Source: Desulfitobacterium dichloroeliminans LMG P-21439
GTDB taxonomy: Bacteria; Bacillota; Desulfitobacteriia; Desulfitobacteriales; Desulfitobacteriaceae
Direction of reading: 5' to 3'
Length of the DNA stretch: 64,000 nucleotides
Assembly (NCBI RefSeq): GCF_000243135.2
Contig: NC_019903.1
Location: 1,526,001-1,590,000 of the forward strand
The position numbers and the translations under genes are program-made. The notes beneath the pieces were generated by a model. It was not told the DNA's origin. It saw nothing but the letters and a program-made list of their open reading frames with translations, and ran no database searches. Positions 51,167-59,564 of the stretch are shown here, piece by piece; the stretch's first letter is position 1, and each line of letters starts with the position of its first letter.

Positions 51167-52810
51167 ATGGGAGGAAATATGCTTCCAAAGGTATCCGTTA
51201 TCATTCCTGTTTATAATGGCTCGAAGTATATGCGTGAAGCCATTGATAGCGCTTTAGGTCAAACTTATCCAAGCATTGAGGTTATCGTTGTCAACGATGG
51301 GTCTAAGGATGGGGGCGCTACGAATCAAATTGCTCTTTCTTACGGTAATCGAATCAGATATTTGGTTAAGGAGAATGGCGGAGTCTCTACTGCGCTTAAT
51401 TTAGCCATTGAAAAGATGAATGGTGAGTATTTTTCATGGTTAAGTCATGATGATGTGTATTATCCTCAGAAAATTGAAGTTCAACTTAAGTATCTATTAG
51501 AACAGCAGTTAAAAGATACTATCATCTATGGTGGCTATGAGCTTATCAATAAGCTTTCCCAAACTGTCTCCCAAGTCAAGCCGGACAGTCTTTACACTAA
51601 AGAACAATTAAATATTCCTCTCTTATCAGTTTTCAGGGGTCTAATCAACGGATGTACCCTGCTTATACCCAAAAGTCATTTTGAGAAAGTTGGATTATTT
51701 GATGAAAATTTACCATTAACCCAAGACTATGACCTTTGGTTCAAAATGTTTAGGCAGGCTCAGGTTCATTTTCTTCCCGGTAGTTATGTTAGGACACGGA
51801 TTCATGATGAACAACAAACCCATAGAAAAGAAGAACTGACTCTAAAAGAATGTAATGGGCTTTGGACTTCCTTGATTAACAAGATAACGATTAAGGAAAT
51901 GTGCGAGATTGACGGTTCTCCCTATACGTTTTATCAAAACACTGCGGAATTTTTACGGAAATTTACTAATTATACCGAAGCCCAAAACTACGCAGAAGCA
52001 CTTGCCAGAAAAGCAAAAGGGAAGATTAGTGTGATCATTCCTTTTTACAACAGAATTCCTTTGTTGATTGAAACCATCCGCAGTGTACTGGCCCAGACCT
52101 ATACAAATTTTGAAATAATCCTCATTGATGATGGATCAACAGACGATATCAGCCCAATCAGAATGTTAAAGGACCCTCGGATCCATTATGTGTACCAAAA
52201 GCATCAAGGGGTTTCTATCGCAAGAAATCTGGGTATAAGCTTGTCTTCAGGAGAGTACATTGCTTTCTTAGATTCTGATGATCTCTTTCTTATAAACAAG
52301 CTTGAAAAGCAACTTCATTATATGGAGGGGCACGGCCTAGCTTTTTCACATACATCTTACCAAAGAATGAGCATGCTTGGCATTCCTAGGGAGGTCGTTC
52401 CTACCGGACGATTTACTGGCAAGGTCTTTCCTAGAATCCTAGCTAGCTGTGGCATTGCAACTCCAACTGTCATGATAAAACGAGAAATACTGATCAATCG
52501 AACATTTGATGAGTCCATTGATTTCGGTGAAGATGTGTGTCTGTGGATCGATATTGCCTACACTATTCCGGTTGGCGGTATAGATGAACCCCTGACTCTG
52601 GTTAGAGTTGGACGTCAAACCTCAGCCTTTAATATCGAGAAGCAACGAATCGCATATAGGAAGATCTATGAGCATATTATGAAGAATCCCCATTACCGGA
52701 TTTATGAACGAGAAATTCAAAATTTGCTTAAAGATTACAATAAGATTAATAAGAATGACGAAAACTGGTCTAAATTCATCAGTAAGCATATACACATTAA
52801 AGCAAATTAG
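51167..52810 (+). CDS. Tandem family 2 glycosyltransferase
   Basis: A 547-residue protein with two GT-A domains in a row. The first starts at VSVIIPVYNGSKYM with VVNDGSKDG and SHDD as the metal-binding motif; the second starts at ISVIIPFYNRIPLL with LIDDGSTDD and LDSDD. Both look intact. No membrane segment is present. It probably adds two sugars to a surface polysaccharide, lipid or flagellin. ATG 51167 follows AAGGAAGG; the frame to 51098 lies partly in the epimerase gene and ATG 51179 is a second option. Confidence 0.88.
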   Translation: MGGNMLPKVSVIIPVYNGSKYMREAIDSALGQTYPSIEVIVVNDGSKDGGATNQIALSYGNRIRYLVKENGGVSTALNLAIEKMNGEYFSWLSHDDVYYPQKIEVQLKYLLEQQLKDTIIYGGYELINKLSQTVSQVKPDSLYTKEQLNIPLLSVFRGLINGCTLLIPKSHFEKVGLFDENLPLTQDYDLWFKMFRQAQVHFLPGSYVRTRIHDEQQTHRKEELTLKECNGLWTSLINKITIKEMCEIDGSPYTFYQNTAEFLRKFTNYTEAQNYAEALARKAKGKISVIIPFYNRIPLLIETIRSVLAQTYTNFEIILIDDGSTDDISPIRMLKDPRIHYVYQKHQGVSIARNLGISLSSGEYIAFLDSDDLFLINKLEKQLHYMEGHGLAFSHTSYQRMSMLGIPREVVPTGRFTGKVFPRILASCGIATPTVMIKREILINRTFDESIDFGEDVCLWIDIAYTIPVGGIDEPLTLVRVGRQTSAFNIEKQRIAYRKIYEHIMKNPHYRIYEREIQNLLKDYNKINKNDENWSKFISKHIHIKAN

Positions 52811-52817
52811 ACTGTAC

Positions 52818-52877
52818 AAACGAATGAAAAAACTCCCAATTTTTCTTTTAGAAAGTCGGGAGTTTTTTCATTCGTTT
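52818..52877 (+). terminator. Strong terminator after the glycosyltransferase
   Basis: A perfect 20-bp stem, 52818-52837 with 52858-52877 (core ACTCCC/GGGAGT with A6/T6 tracts). Confidence 0.85.
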
Positions 52878-52891
52878 AGCGGACATAATGG

Positions 52892-52897
52892 TATAAT
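52892..52897 (+). promoter_or_regulatory. -10 element before the TVP38 gene
   Basis: A perfect TATAAT about 85 bases before the start codon; the -35 region is not clear. Confidence 0.4.
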
Positions 52898-52980
52898 AGA
52901 GTGATAAAATTATGCCTTAAGCAAGTCCACGAAGAGCGGTTATCGAATGAATTAGACTACTATATAAAGGACGAAGGATA

Positions 52981-53793
52981 ATGAATCGATATTCGAATTC
53001 AAGAAAGAGTAATTCTTCTTTACTTATCATAGGAGTAGGTATATTAATCGTCATTGCAGCTCTTGTCTATTGGGGTTGGCCCTACCTTAGCCTTTTGAGT
53101 GACCCTGATAGAATCAGAGATCTTATTATTCGCTCCGGGACGTGGGGGCCACTGGTCTTTATCAGCATGCAGGTCGTGCAAATTTTAGTTGCGCCCATAC
53201 CTGGTCAGGTCATTGGCTTGATTGGGGGATTTTTATTTGGCCCCTTCTTGGGTTTGCTCTACTCGATTATCGGAGCTACGATTGGATTTACTCTGGTATT
53301 TATGCTCACCCGAAAGCTGGGGCGACCCTTTGTAGAACGAGTCGTGGACAAGAAAAATGTGGACCGTTTTGACCATCTTACTAAGGAAAAAGGCGCTTGG
53401 GTTTTCTTTTTTATTTTCCTTTTACCGGCTTTCCCCGATGATCTGATCGCTTTTATTGCTGGATTAACTGCTATTCCTATCCGCACCTTAATCTTGATTT
53501 CTGTAGCAGGTCGATTGCCTGGGTATGCAGTATTAGTGTTTATGGGAAACGGCTTGACCTATGAGAACCTTAATCCTGTTGTCGTGTCCCTAGTTCTGCT
53601 GCTTTTCTTCTTAGCCTTAGCTTGGTTCAAGAAAAGGTGGCTACATGAGTTCGTCGAACATAAGAATCGCACCCAATTTATCACGGATCAATGGAATTTG
53701 TATTGGCATAAGATCATACTCTGGGTAATCATAATCGTTGTCCTACTGGTGATAGCTTACCAAGCCGCGACGGTGATACCGATCCAAAGGTAG
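52981..53793 (+). CDS. TVP38/TMEM64 family (VTT-domain) membrane protein
   Basis: A 270-residue protein with about six membrane segments. The VTT/DedA-like core reads PIPGQVIGLIGGFLFGPFLG, then LPAFPDDLIAFIAG and ISVAGRLPGY, a conserved re-entrant loop pair. Members are thought to move or scramble lipids or act in membrane stress. AAGGACGAAGGA is before the ATG. It is a single gene. Confidence 0.85.
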   Translation: MNRYSNSRKSNSSLLIIGVGILIVIAALVYWGWPYLSLLSDPDRIRDLIIRSGTWGPLVFISMQVVQILVAPIPGQVIGLIGGFLFGPFLGLLYSIIGATIGFTLVFMLTRKLGRPFVERVVDKKNVDRFDHLTKEKGAWVFFFIFLLPAFPDDLIAFIAGLTAIPIRTLILISVAGRLPGYAVLVFMGNGLTYENLNPVVVSLVLLLFFLALAWFKKRWLHEFVEHKNRTQFITDQWNLYWHKIILWVIIIVVLLVIAYQAATVIPIQR

Positions 53794-53911
53794 TGGACAT
53801 GTCGTTTACCATAATATTACATTGTTTAATCAACAGTATCGAGATAAAATTAATTTATGATTGCGATAATAACAGTATTTTGAATAAGCTAGGGAAGAGA
53901 GATGATGCGTA

Positions 53912-54820
53912 TTGAGTGATGATCAAGCTGCAGCCATAGGGCTACAACAAAGAGAAGTGAAGAGTCATCAGAAGATGAGGATCAGAAGCCTAATCAGAAG
54001 GGGCGTTTTTATTACCATGGGTGCGACGAGCATGGCCATGGGATTAGAAGGTATCCTCATTCCCAATCAGATAATTGATGGTGGGATTACAGGGGTATCG
54101 ATGATGTTGTCCCATTTAACCTCAATAAATTTAGGAGTATATATATTCTTCCTCAATCTACCCTTCTTCTTTTTAGGATATAAGCAAATAGGAAAGACCT
54201 TTGCTCTGAGTATGCTTTATGGAATCATCATTTTATCTGTTGCAACTTCATATCTTCATCATATTACTCCCTTTGTCCAAGATGTCCTGCTTGCAGTAGT
54301 CTTTGGTGGGTTATTGCTGGGATTTGGGGTGGGATTAGTTATTCGTTCAGGTGGAGTACTCGATGGAACAGAGACTTTAGCCATACTTATCGAAAAAAAA
54401 GCCCCCTTTTCTGTGGGGGAAATTATCATGATTATCAATGTTATTATTTTTGCTGTTGCTGCTTTTGTCTATGGGTTAGATAATGCTTTATACTCTATGT
54501 TAACGTATTATATAGCCTTTAAAACGATCGATATTGTGGTTAAGGGCTTTGATGATATGAAATCGGTCTATATTATAAGTGATCAAAATACGGAGATTGC
54601 TGAGGCAATTTCATCACGCCTGGGACGTGGTGTAACCTTTTTACAAGGCGAGGGGTCTTTCACAGGAGATGTAAAGCGCGTCGTATTTTGTGTGTTTACT
54701 CGTTTGGAAGAAGCAAAGATGAAGGATATTATTCGGGAAATCGATACTTCAGCTTTTGTGATCATTGGCGATGTGGGTGAGGTCAAAGGCGGACGCTTTA
54801 AGAAGAAGGATATTCATTGA
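53912..54820 (+). CDS. YitT-family membrane protein (DUF161/DUF2179)
   Basis: A 302-residue protein with five or six membrane segments (SMAMGLEGILIPNQIIDGGITG and RSGGVLDGTETLAIL, each quoted only in part as IDGGITGVS and GGVLDGTE) and a C-terminal soluble DUF2179 domain (SVYIISDQN, RGVTFLQGEGSF). The family is common in Firmicutes with no settled function. The first codon appears to be TTG, as no ATG frame is open; AGGGAAGAGAGA lies upstream with long spacing. Confidence 0.82.
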   Translation: MSDDQAAAIGLQQREVKSHQKMRIRSLIRRGVFITMGATSMAMGLEGILIPNQIIDGGITGVSMMLSHLTSINLGVYIFFLNLPFFFLGYKQIGKTFALSMLYGIIILSVATSYLHHITPFVQDVLLAVVFGGLLLGFGVGLVIRSGGVLDGTETLAILIEKKAPFSVGEIIMIINVIIFAVAAFVYGLDNALYSMLTYYIAFKTIDIVVKGFDDMKSVYIISDQNTEIAEAISSRLGRGVTFLQGEGSFTGDVKRVVFCVFTRLEEAKMKDIIREIDTSAFVIIGDVGEVKGGRFKKKDIH

Positions 54821-54846
54821 AGCAAAGAACATATACCATTGAGATG

Positions 54847-54892
54847 AAAAGACTTAGCATACAGGGATGGAATCCTGTGTGCTAAGTCTTTT
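54847..54892 (+). terminator. Terminator of the YitT-family gene
   Basis: AAAAGACTTAGCA (54847-54859) pairs with TGCTAAGTCTTTT (54880-54892) with one weak pair inside, followed by GTTTT. Confidence 0.8.
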
Positions 54893-54943
54893 GTTTTAAA
54901 AATTACTGAGAATTTTGGGAAGATTTGCATGACTTTGATTCAA

Positions 54944-54973
54944 TTGACATGACTTGAGGCTAGATGGTATCTT
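54944..54973 (+). promoter_or_regulatory. Promoter of brnQ with upstream direct repeat
   Basis: TTGACA (54944) and TATCTT (54968) are 18 bases apart, about 70 bases before the start. CATGACTT occurs twice (54928 and 54948), two helical turns apart, once before and once in the promoter. Confidence 0.5.
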
Positions 54974-55042
54974 AGAATAGTTTGCTGAAAAAAGTAAAAT
55001 TATATAGTAATAAGAAGAAACTCTAGAGAAGGGGTCGAAGAG

Positions 55043-56356
55043 ATGAAGCTATCATACAAGGACATTTTGATCACTGGATTTGCACTCTTAGCAATGTTTT
55101 TCGGAGCGGGGAATTTGATTTTTCCTCCTATGTTAGGCTTACAAAGCGGAGACCAGCTTTCTTGGGCTTTATTAGGCTTTATCATTACCGGAGTAGGACT
55201 TCCCTTTTTAGGGGTTACGGCGGTGGCCAAAGCAGGTGGGGACCTGGAACTGCTTGCTAATCGGGTTCACCCCGCTTTTAGTAAAATCATTACCACTATA
55301 TCCGTCCTATGTATTGGACCCCTGTTGGCCATTCCCAGAACAGCTGCCACAACCTATGAAGTCGCTGTTGCCCCGGTGACCCAAGGGCTTAATTCGCAAT
55401 TGGCCTTATTTTTATCATCCGTTATCTTTTTTTCCTTAACTTTATTCTTTGTTTTGAGACCAACTCAAATTTTGGACAGTGTGGGTAAAATCCTGACTCC
55501 TCTGATGCTCATTTTCCTAGCTCTCGTTATTTATGTCGGTGTTACGCATCCACTCGGCACTGCAGGTGTGAATAGCTATGCGAACCCATTTTCCCAAGGT
55601 TTCTTAGAAGGCTATAATACCATGGACGCCATTGCTTCCGTTATTTTTGGGATGATTATTGTCAAAGGCATCAGAGAGAAGGGGATAACCGATAATAATC
55701 AAATTGCTAAGATAGCAATTATTTCGGGAATGATTGCGGCGATAGGTCTTGGTGTAATCTACATCGGCTTGGCTTATATCGGTTCCACGACAGGAACCTT
55801 ATTTACCGGAGAAAATCATGGTCAGATGCTCCTCTTTATCAGTGAATCTTTATTGGGCATTGCCGGAAGAACAATTATAGGTGTTGTTATGGCCCTTGCC
55901 TGCCTTACGACATCCATCGGTTTGGTTGCCAGCTGCGGTGAATACTTTAGTCGCTTAACCCATTATCGAGTAGGCTATAACACGATTGCTCTCATCACAA
56001 CCATGGTTAGCTTTGTTTTAGCGAATATGGGGTTAACTAACATCTTAAAGTTTTCGGTGCCTTTGTTGGAATTTGTGTATCCCATTATCATTGTCTTGAT
56101 CATGCTTCCACTGTTTCATAATTTCTTTAAGGGTAAAAGAGCGGTCTATGTTTATACGGTGGGAATAATTATTCTCTTCGTTATCCTCGACACCATCTAT
56201 GATATTGGCTTAAGCTTAGGTGTAAATCTAAGCATCATAGCGAAGATGTTGAGTGCATTGCCTTTTTATCAGTTGGGACTGGGTTGGGTCATACCTGCTT
56301 TGTTTACGTTAATCATAACCATAGTCTTGACTTCTAGAAAATCAGTTGAAGTATAA
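55043..56356 (+). CDS. brnQ: Branched-chain amino acid:cation symporter BrnQ
   Basis: A 437-residue protein with 12 membrane segments, of the LIVCS family. The N-terminal block FALLAMFFGAGNLIFPP is the family signature, with GPLLAIPRTAATTYE and LACLTTSIGL further on. It imports Leu, Ile and Val with Na+ or H+. AAGGGG lies before the ATG. No T-box or leader peptide was found, although a direct repeat marks the promoter. Confidence 0.92.
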   Translation: MKLSYKDILITGFALLAMFFGAGNLIFPPMLGLQSGDQLSWALLGFIITGVGLPFLGVTAVAKAGGDLELLANRVHPAFSKIITTISVLCIGPLLAIPRTAATTYEVAVAPVTQGLNSQLALFLSSVIFFSLTLFFVLRPTQILDSVGKILTPLMLIFLALVIYVGVTHPLGTAGVNSYANPFSQGFLEGYNTMDAIASVIFGMIIVKGIREKGITDNNQIAKIAIISGMIAAIGLGVIYIGLAYIGSTTGTLFTGENHGQMLLFISESLLGIAGRTIIGVVMALACLTTSIGLVASCGEYFSRLTHYRVGYNTIALITTMVSFVLANMGLTNILKFSVPLLEFVYPIIIVLIMLPLFHNFFKGKRAVYVYTVGIIILFVILDTIYDIGLSLGVNLSIIAKMLSALPFYQLGLGWVIPALFTLIITIVLTSRKSVEV

Positions 56357-56378
56357 TAGGGCTTAAATAAATTCCGGT

Positions 56379-56415
56379 TATAAAGCAGAACTCTTCTAAA
56401 GGGTTCTGCTTTATA
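56379..56415 (+). terminator. Terminator of brnQ
   Basis: TATAAAGCAGAAC (56379-56391) pairs with GTTCTGCTTTATA (56403-56415); the tail is A/T-rich but not a pure T run. Confidence 0.65.
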
Positions 56416-56479
56416 CATTTATCTTTGTAAAATTACGTTTCGATTCTATAGAATTCAAAAAAATGACAAGATTCTGTAG

Positions 56480-56485
56480 TATAAT
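56480..56485 (+). promoter_or_regulatory. -10 element of the diguanylate cyclase gene
   Basis: TATAAT, placing the transcript start near 56492. It rules out the TTG at 56491 as the start codon unless the mRNA is leaderless. Confidence 0.45.
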
Positions 56486-56535
56486 GAACATTGTATGAGA
56501 ATGAGATCCATAGATTTAAGTTTAGGAGAAAGTTA

Positions 56536-57651
56536 ATGGATATCGACTTGCAAGTATTGTTGATTCTTGAGATGTTCTTGGTTAACCTGTATGTGATGAC
56601 CATCTCATCAAAGGGTCAAACTACCCCGTTGAAGACGCTCCTGATATTAACGGTCTATACAATAGGACTGATCGGGATGACGTATCTCTTCGTTACAAAG
56701 GTTTTCCCCGCTGGAAATCATAATGGGGTCTTTCTTCTATTCGGTTTTTTGTATTTATTACCCTCAAAGATATTGTATGACCAGCCTCTAAAGTATTCCT
56801 TAGCTATCACCTGCACATCTTGGCTTCATACACTCTTCTTATTATCTTTAGCTATAAGAGTAGCTCCATTGCTTAATGAAGCATGGTCGGACGGGGTGAT
56901 GCTGCTGACCCTAACCCTGTTGTATATCCTCACTTTACCTTTCTTTATCTCCTCATTAAAAAGGACTACTTATGCTTTGGGCAAAATTGACGATGAGATG
57001 TTGACTAATTTTATTGTCTTAGGAAGCCTCTGGTTTCTGTCCTATATCCTGCTTAATACTCAATTTGACAGATATGATAGTGATTGGTTTGAATTTGTGA
57101 TTACTTTAGTGTTGGCCCTTTGCACTATTCTTTCCTATAAGGTATTTTATTCATTAATTGTAATTAGCAATACAGCGAAAGAGCTTACGAAAAGGACCAA
57201 GACCGACATTCTAACGGGTTTGAAAAATCGCGATGCATTTTTTCGGGATGCCCAGAAACGATTGGAAAGCAGAAAACCATTTTCTATTGTTTTCATTGAT
57301 TTAGACCAATTTAAACAGGTCAATGATCGTTATGGTCACGCCGAAGGAGATCGCTATCTAGTCCAATTTGCCGATGTTTTACGGCAGTTTTATAACGACC
57401 AAGGTACCCTTTATCGACTTTCGGGAGACGAATTTGTCTTCTTATATCTAGGTCGTTCGATTGTGGAGTTCTGTAGCCAATTGGAGACTAGAATAATCCC
57501 AGCCTACAAGAACAAAATTCGTTTTAAAGGATTGAGTTTAGGATATGCTTCTTTTCCTAAAGATGGAGAGGATTTAAATAGTCTGCTGAAAACTGCGGAC
57601 CATAATATGTACCTGCAAAAAAAAGTCAAACATTTTGATCGAAGCTTGTGA
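56536..57651 (+). CDS. Membrane diguanylate cyclase (GGDEF domain)
   Basis: A 371-residue protein: six to eight membrane segments to residue ~205, then a GGDEF domain. The catalytic motif reads SGDEF (from 296), an accepted active variant; FIDLDQFKQVNDRYGH gives the metal and substrate residues. No RxxD inhibition site is seen in the usual place. ATG 56536 follows AGGAGAAAG. It would make c-di-GMP in response to a membrane signal. Confidence 0.87.
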   Translation: MDIDLQVLLILEMFLVNLYVMTISSKGQTTPLKTLLILTVYTIGLIGMTYLFVTKVFPAGNHNGVFLLFGFLYLLPSKILYDQPLKYSLAITCTSWLHTLFLLSLAIRVAPLLNEAWSDGVMLLTLTLLYILTLPFFISSLKRTTYALGKIDDEMLTNFIVLGSLWFLSYILLNTQFDRYDSDWFEFVITLVLALCTILSYKVFYSLIVISNTAKELTKRTKTDILTGLKNRDAFFRDAQKRLESRKPFSIVFIDLDQFKQVNDRYGHAEGDRYLVQFADVLRQFYNDQGTLYRLSGDEFVFLYLGRSIVEFCSQLETRIIPAYKNKIRFKGLSLGYASFPKDGEDLNSLLKTADHNMYLQKKVKHFDRSL

Positions 57652-57716
57652 TTTTTAGACAATAGTATGTCAAGTAGGTGCTAAATAAATACTAGATAAT
57701 AGAGGGGGTATTTAAA

Positions 57717-58025
57717 TTGAATTTTAAGAAGGCTTTTTACGAAAGCTCAGCAGGACTTTTAGTTACCGATGCAAACTTCAAAGTAATCTGGGCAAATCGA
57801 TTTGAAGAGGAGTTCTATAAGAAGACCGTTATTGGTTTAGATGTTTTAGACTGCCATAGACCAGAGAACCGCGAAAAAATCCGCGATTTTCTCACTAAGT
57901 TTCAAGCAGGGGAGATGAAGGAGTTTACCAAAACTGCAGTGGGCATGTTAATCACCTATAGCAGTTATACTGTGAATGGAGAATTTGCCGGATTGGTGAG
58001 AACGAGGATTAGGTTAGTGAAGTAA
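57717..58025 (+). CDS. Stand-alone PAS-like domain protein
   Basis: A 102-residue single-domain protein starting at TTG, with GAGGGGG 8 bases before it. SSAGLLVTDANFKVIWANRF is a typical PAS N-cap and first strands, then NRFEEEFY and the later strand TYSSYTVNGEFAGLV. No output domain follows. It sits 65 bases after the diguanylate cyclase gene and may act as a separate sensor subunit, possibly for that enzyme. Confidence 0.75.
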   Translation: MNFKKAFYESSAGLLVTDANFKVIWANRFEEEFYKKTVIGLDVLDCHRPENREKIRDFLTKFQAGEMKEFTKTAVGMLITYSSYTVNGEFAGLVRTRIRLVK

Positions 58026-58064
58026 TTCCACGGATAAAAGAACCGCGAAAGATGGGCAAATGCG

Positions 58065-58137
58065 ATGCTCCTCTCTTATGATGGATAGTTTATTACTAAA
58101 ACTGTCAATTAAAAGGAGGAGCATTTTAGATTTTAGC
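58065..58137 (+). terminator. Probable terminator after the PAS gene
   Basis: ATGCTCCTC (58065-58073) pairs with GAGGAGCAT (58126-58134), followed by TTT, with an inner imperfect GATAGTTT/AAACTGTC hairpin. It could also be a small RNA or a leader element. Confidence 0.45.
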
Positions 58138-58221
58138 TATTAAGTTTCTGGTAATGTGTACATCGCCGAGGGTAAATGTACCCCATTGATAGAGTCGAAG
58201 GAGATAAAGTCCAACCAGGAA

Positions 58222-58821
58222 TTATTTCTTAAGCATACTATTTACTACTGTTTCTAAAGTGCTTTTCTTCAAAGGACCTTTATACCCGGTGAAGACATAG
58301 CCCTCCGCATCAATAAACAAGGTTGTGGGAATGGTCGTAACGCCATAAATTGTAGCGGCTTGCAGGTTTTTGTCGATATAAATGGGAAAGTCATAGCCTT
58401 GTTCCTGAACGAAGTTTATCCCTGACTCCTCAGTTTCCCGTTGACCATCCACCAAATCAACCATGAGGAAGACCACATCCTGCTTATGATCTTGATAAAC
58501 ATCGTTGAAATGGGGCATTTCTTCACGGCAGGGTGGGCACCATGAAGCCCAGAAATTTAGAACGACCGGCTTACCTTGAAAATCAGAAAGCTTGTATGGG
58601 GTACCATCGGTTCCATAGACGGTGAAATCAGCTGCTAATAGCTTGCTTTTATTCGCTGAGGAGTCTTTTTCCGCGTCTTGGGAAATAGAAACTTCCTGAT
58701 TTATTGGGGCCCCTTGGCTGGGATCGACCTTTTCAGATAAAGAAGAGTAGGCGGCATAAGCCCCTCCGAGGAATAAGATAAAGGCCACTATACCTAGATA
58801 CATTTTTACTTTACTGTTCAT
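58222..58821 (-). CDS. TlpA/ResA-like membrane-anchored thioredoxin
   Basis: A 199-residue protein with one N-terminal membrane anchor and an extracytoplasmic thioredoxin fold. The active site is WCPPC (Cys95, Cys98), and the cis-proline loop is TIPTT. It is of the TlpA/ResA class that reduces apocytochrome or other exported thiols. It lies 55 bases downstream of ccdA in the same direction, and CcdA is its probable electron source. Confidence 0.9.
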   Translation of the reverse strand: MNSKVKMYLGIVAFILFLGGAYAAYSSLSEKVDPSQGAPINQEVSISQDAEKDSSANKSKLLAADFTVYGTDGTPYKLSDFQGKPVVLNFWASWCPPCREEMPHFNDVYQDHKQDVVFLMVDLVDGQRETEESGINFVQEQGYDFPIYIDKNLQAATIYGVTTIPTTLFIDAEGYVFTGYKGPLKKSTLETVVNSMLKK

Positions 58822-58876
58822 AATATCCTCCTCACTTGCTCGTGTTAGTGTCTGCTAAGATCATGGAACACCCTAA

Positions 58877-59545
58877 TTAGGAAAGTAGGCCTAGAAAATA
58901 CCCCATCAGCCCCGTCGCCATTAAAATACCAACGATGACTAAAAGCCCTCCTGAGAAAAGATTGATGAGGCGATAGTTTCGCTTAATGAAGTCAAGGGTT
59001 GATTTTAAACGGTCAATGAGTACAGCGCTTGCGATAAAAGGTATTCCCAAACCCAAGGAGAAACATAAAAGCATTATAACACCTTTGAGGGTTCCACCCT
59101 CGGAGGCAGCAAACATCAAGGCAGATCCTAAAAAGGCCCCTACACATGGCGTCCAACCAATGGAAAAGATAATACCAAAGAGTAGGGATGAGAAAAAGCC
59201 TAGCTTAACTACGTTGGCCTCGAGCTGTCGATACCGATTGAGAAAGGGAATCCGCAGGACTCCTAGGAAGTTGAGTCCGAATAAGATGACTATTAGCCCC
59301 GAGGCGATATTCACTCCTGTGCTATATTGTCGTAAAACATTGCCCACTGTTCCAGCAAAAGCTCCTAGGGTGATAAAAACCAGTGTAAAGCCAAGGACAA
59401 AAGCGAGTGCATTGGTCAGGGCTTTCTGTTTCTTATCTTCGGATCCCTGCCCGGCAAAATAGGAAATATAGATGGGCAACATGGGCAATAGGCAGGGGGA
59501 GATAAAGGTGATAATCCCTTCGAGAAATAAAAGCAAATACTCCAT
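58877..59545 (-). CDS. ccdA: Thiol-disulfide membrane carrier CcdA
   Basis: A 222-residue protein with six membrane segments. The two redox cysteines are Cys18 (ISPCLLPMLP) and Cys134 (GWTPCVGAFLGS). It carries electrons from cytoplasmic thioredoxin across the membrane to the TlpA-like protein encoded next, serving cytochrome c maturation among other uses. It begins 19 bases after the histidine kinase gene, so all four genes are one minus-strand operon. Confidence 0.92.
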   Translation of the reverse strand: MEYLLLFLEGIITFISPCLLPMLPIYISYFAGQGSEDKKQKALTNALAFVLGFTLVFITLGAFAGTVGNVLRQYSTGVNIASGLIVILFGLNFLGVLRIPFLNRYRQLEANVVKLGFFSSLLFGIIFSIGWTPCVGAFLGSALMFAASEGGTLKGVIMLLCFSLGLGIPFIASAVLIDRLKSTLDFIKRNYRLINLFSGGLLVIVGILMATGLMGYFLGLLS

Positions 59546-59564
59546 ATAATCACCCTTTCGTCAA

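Noticed and set aside
54901-55042. Possible leucine/isoleucine T-box before brnQ
   Set aside because: The leader after the promoter is too short and has no T-box sequence or terminator.
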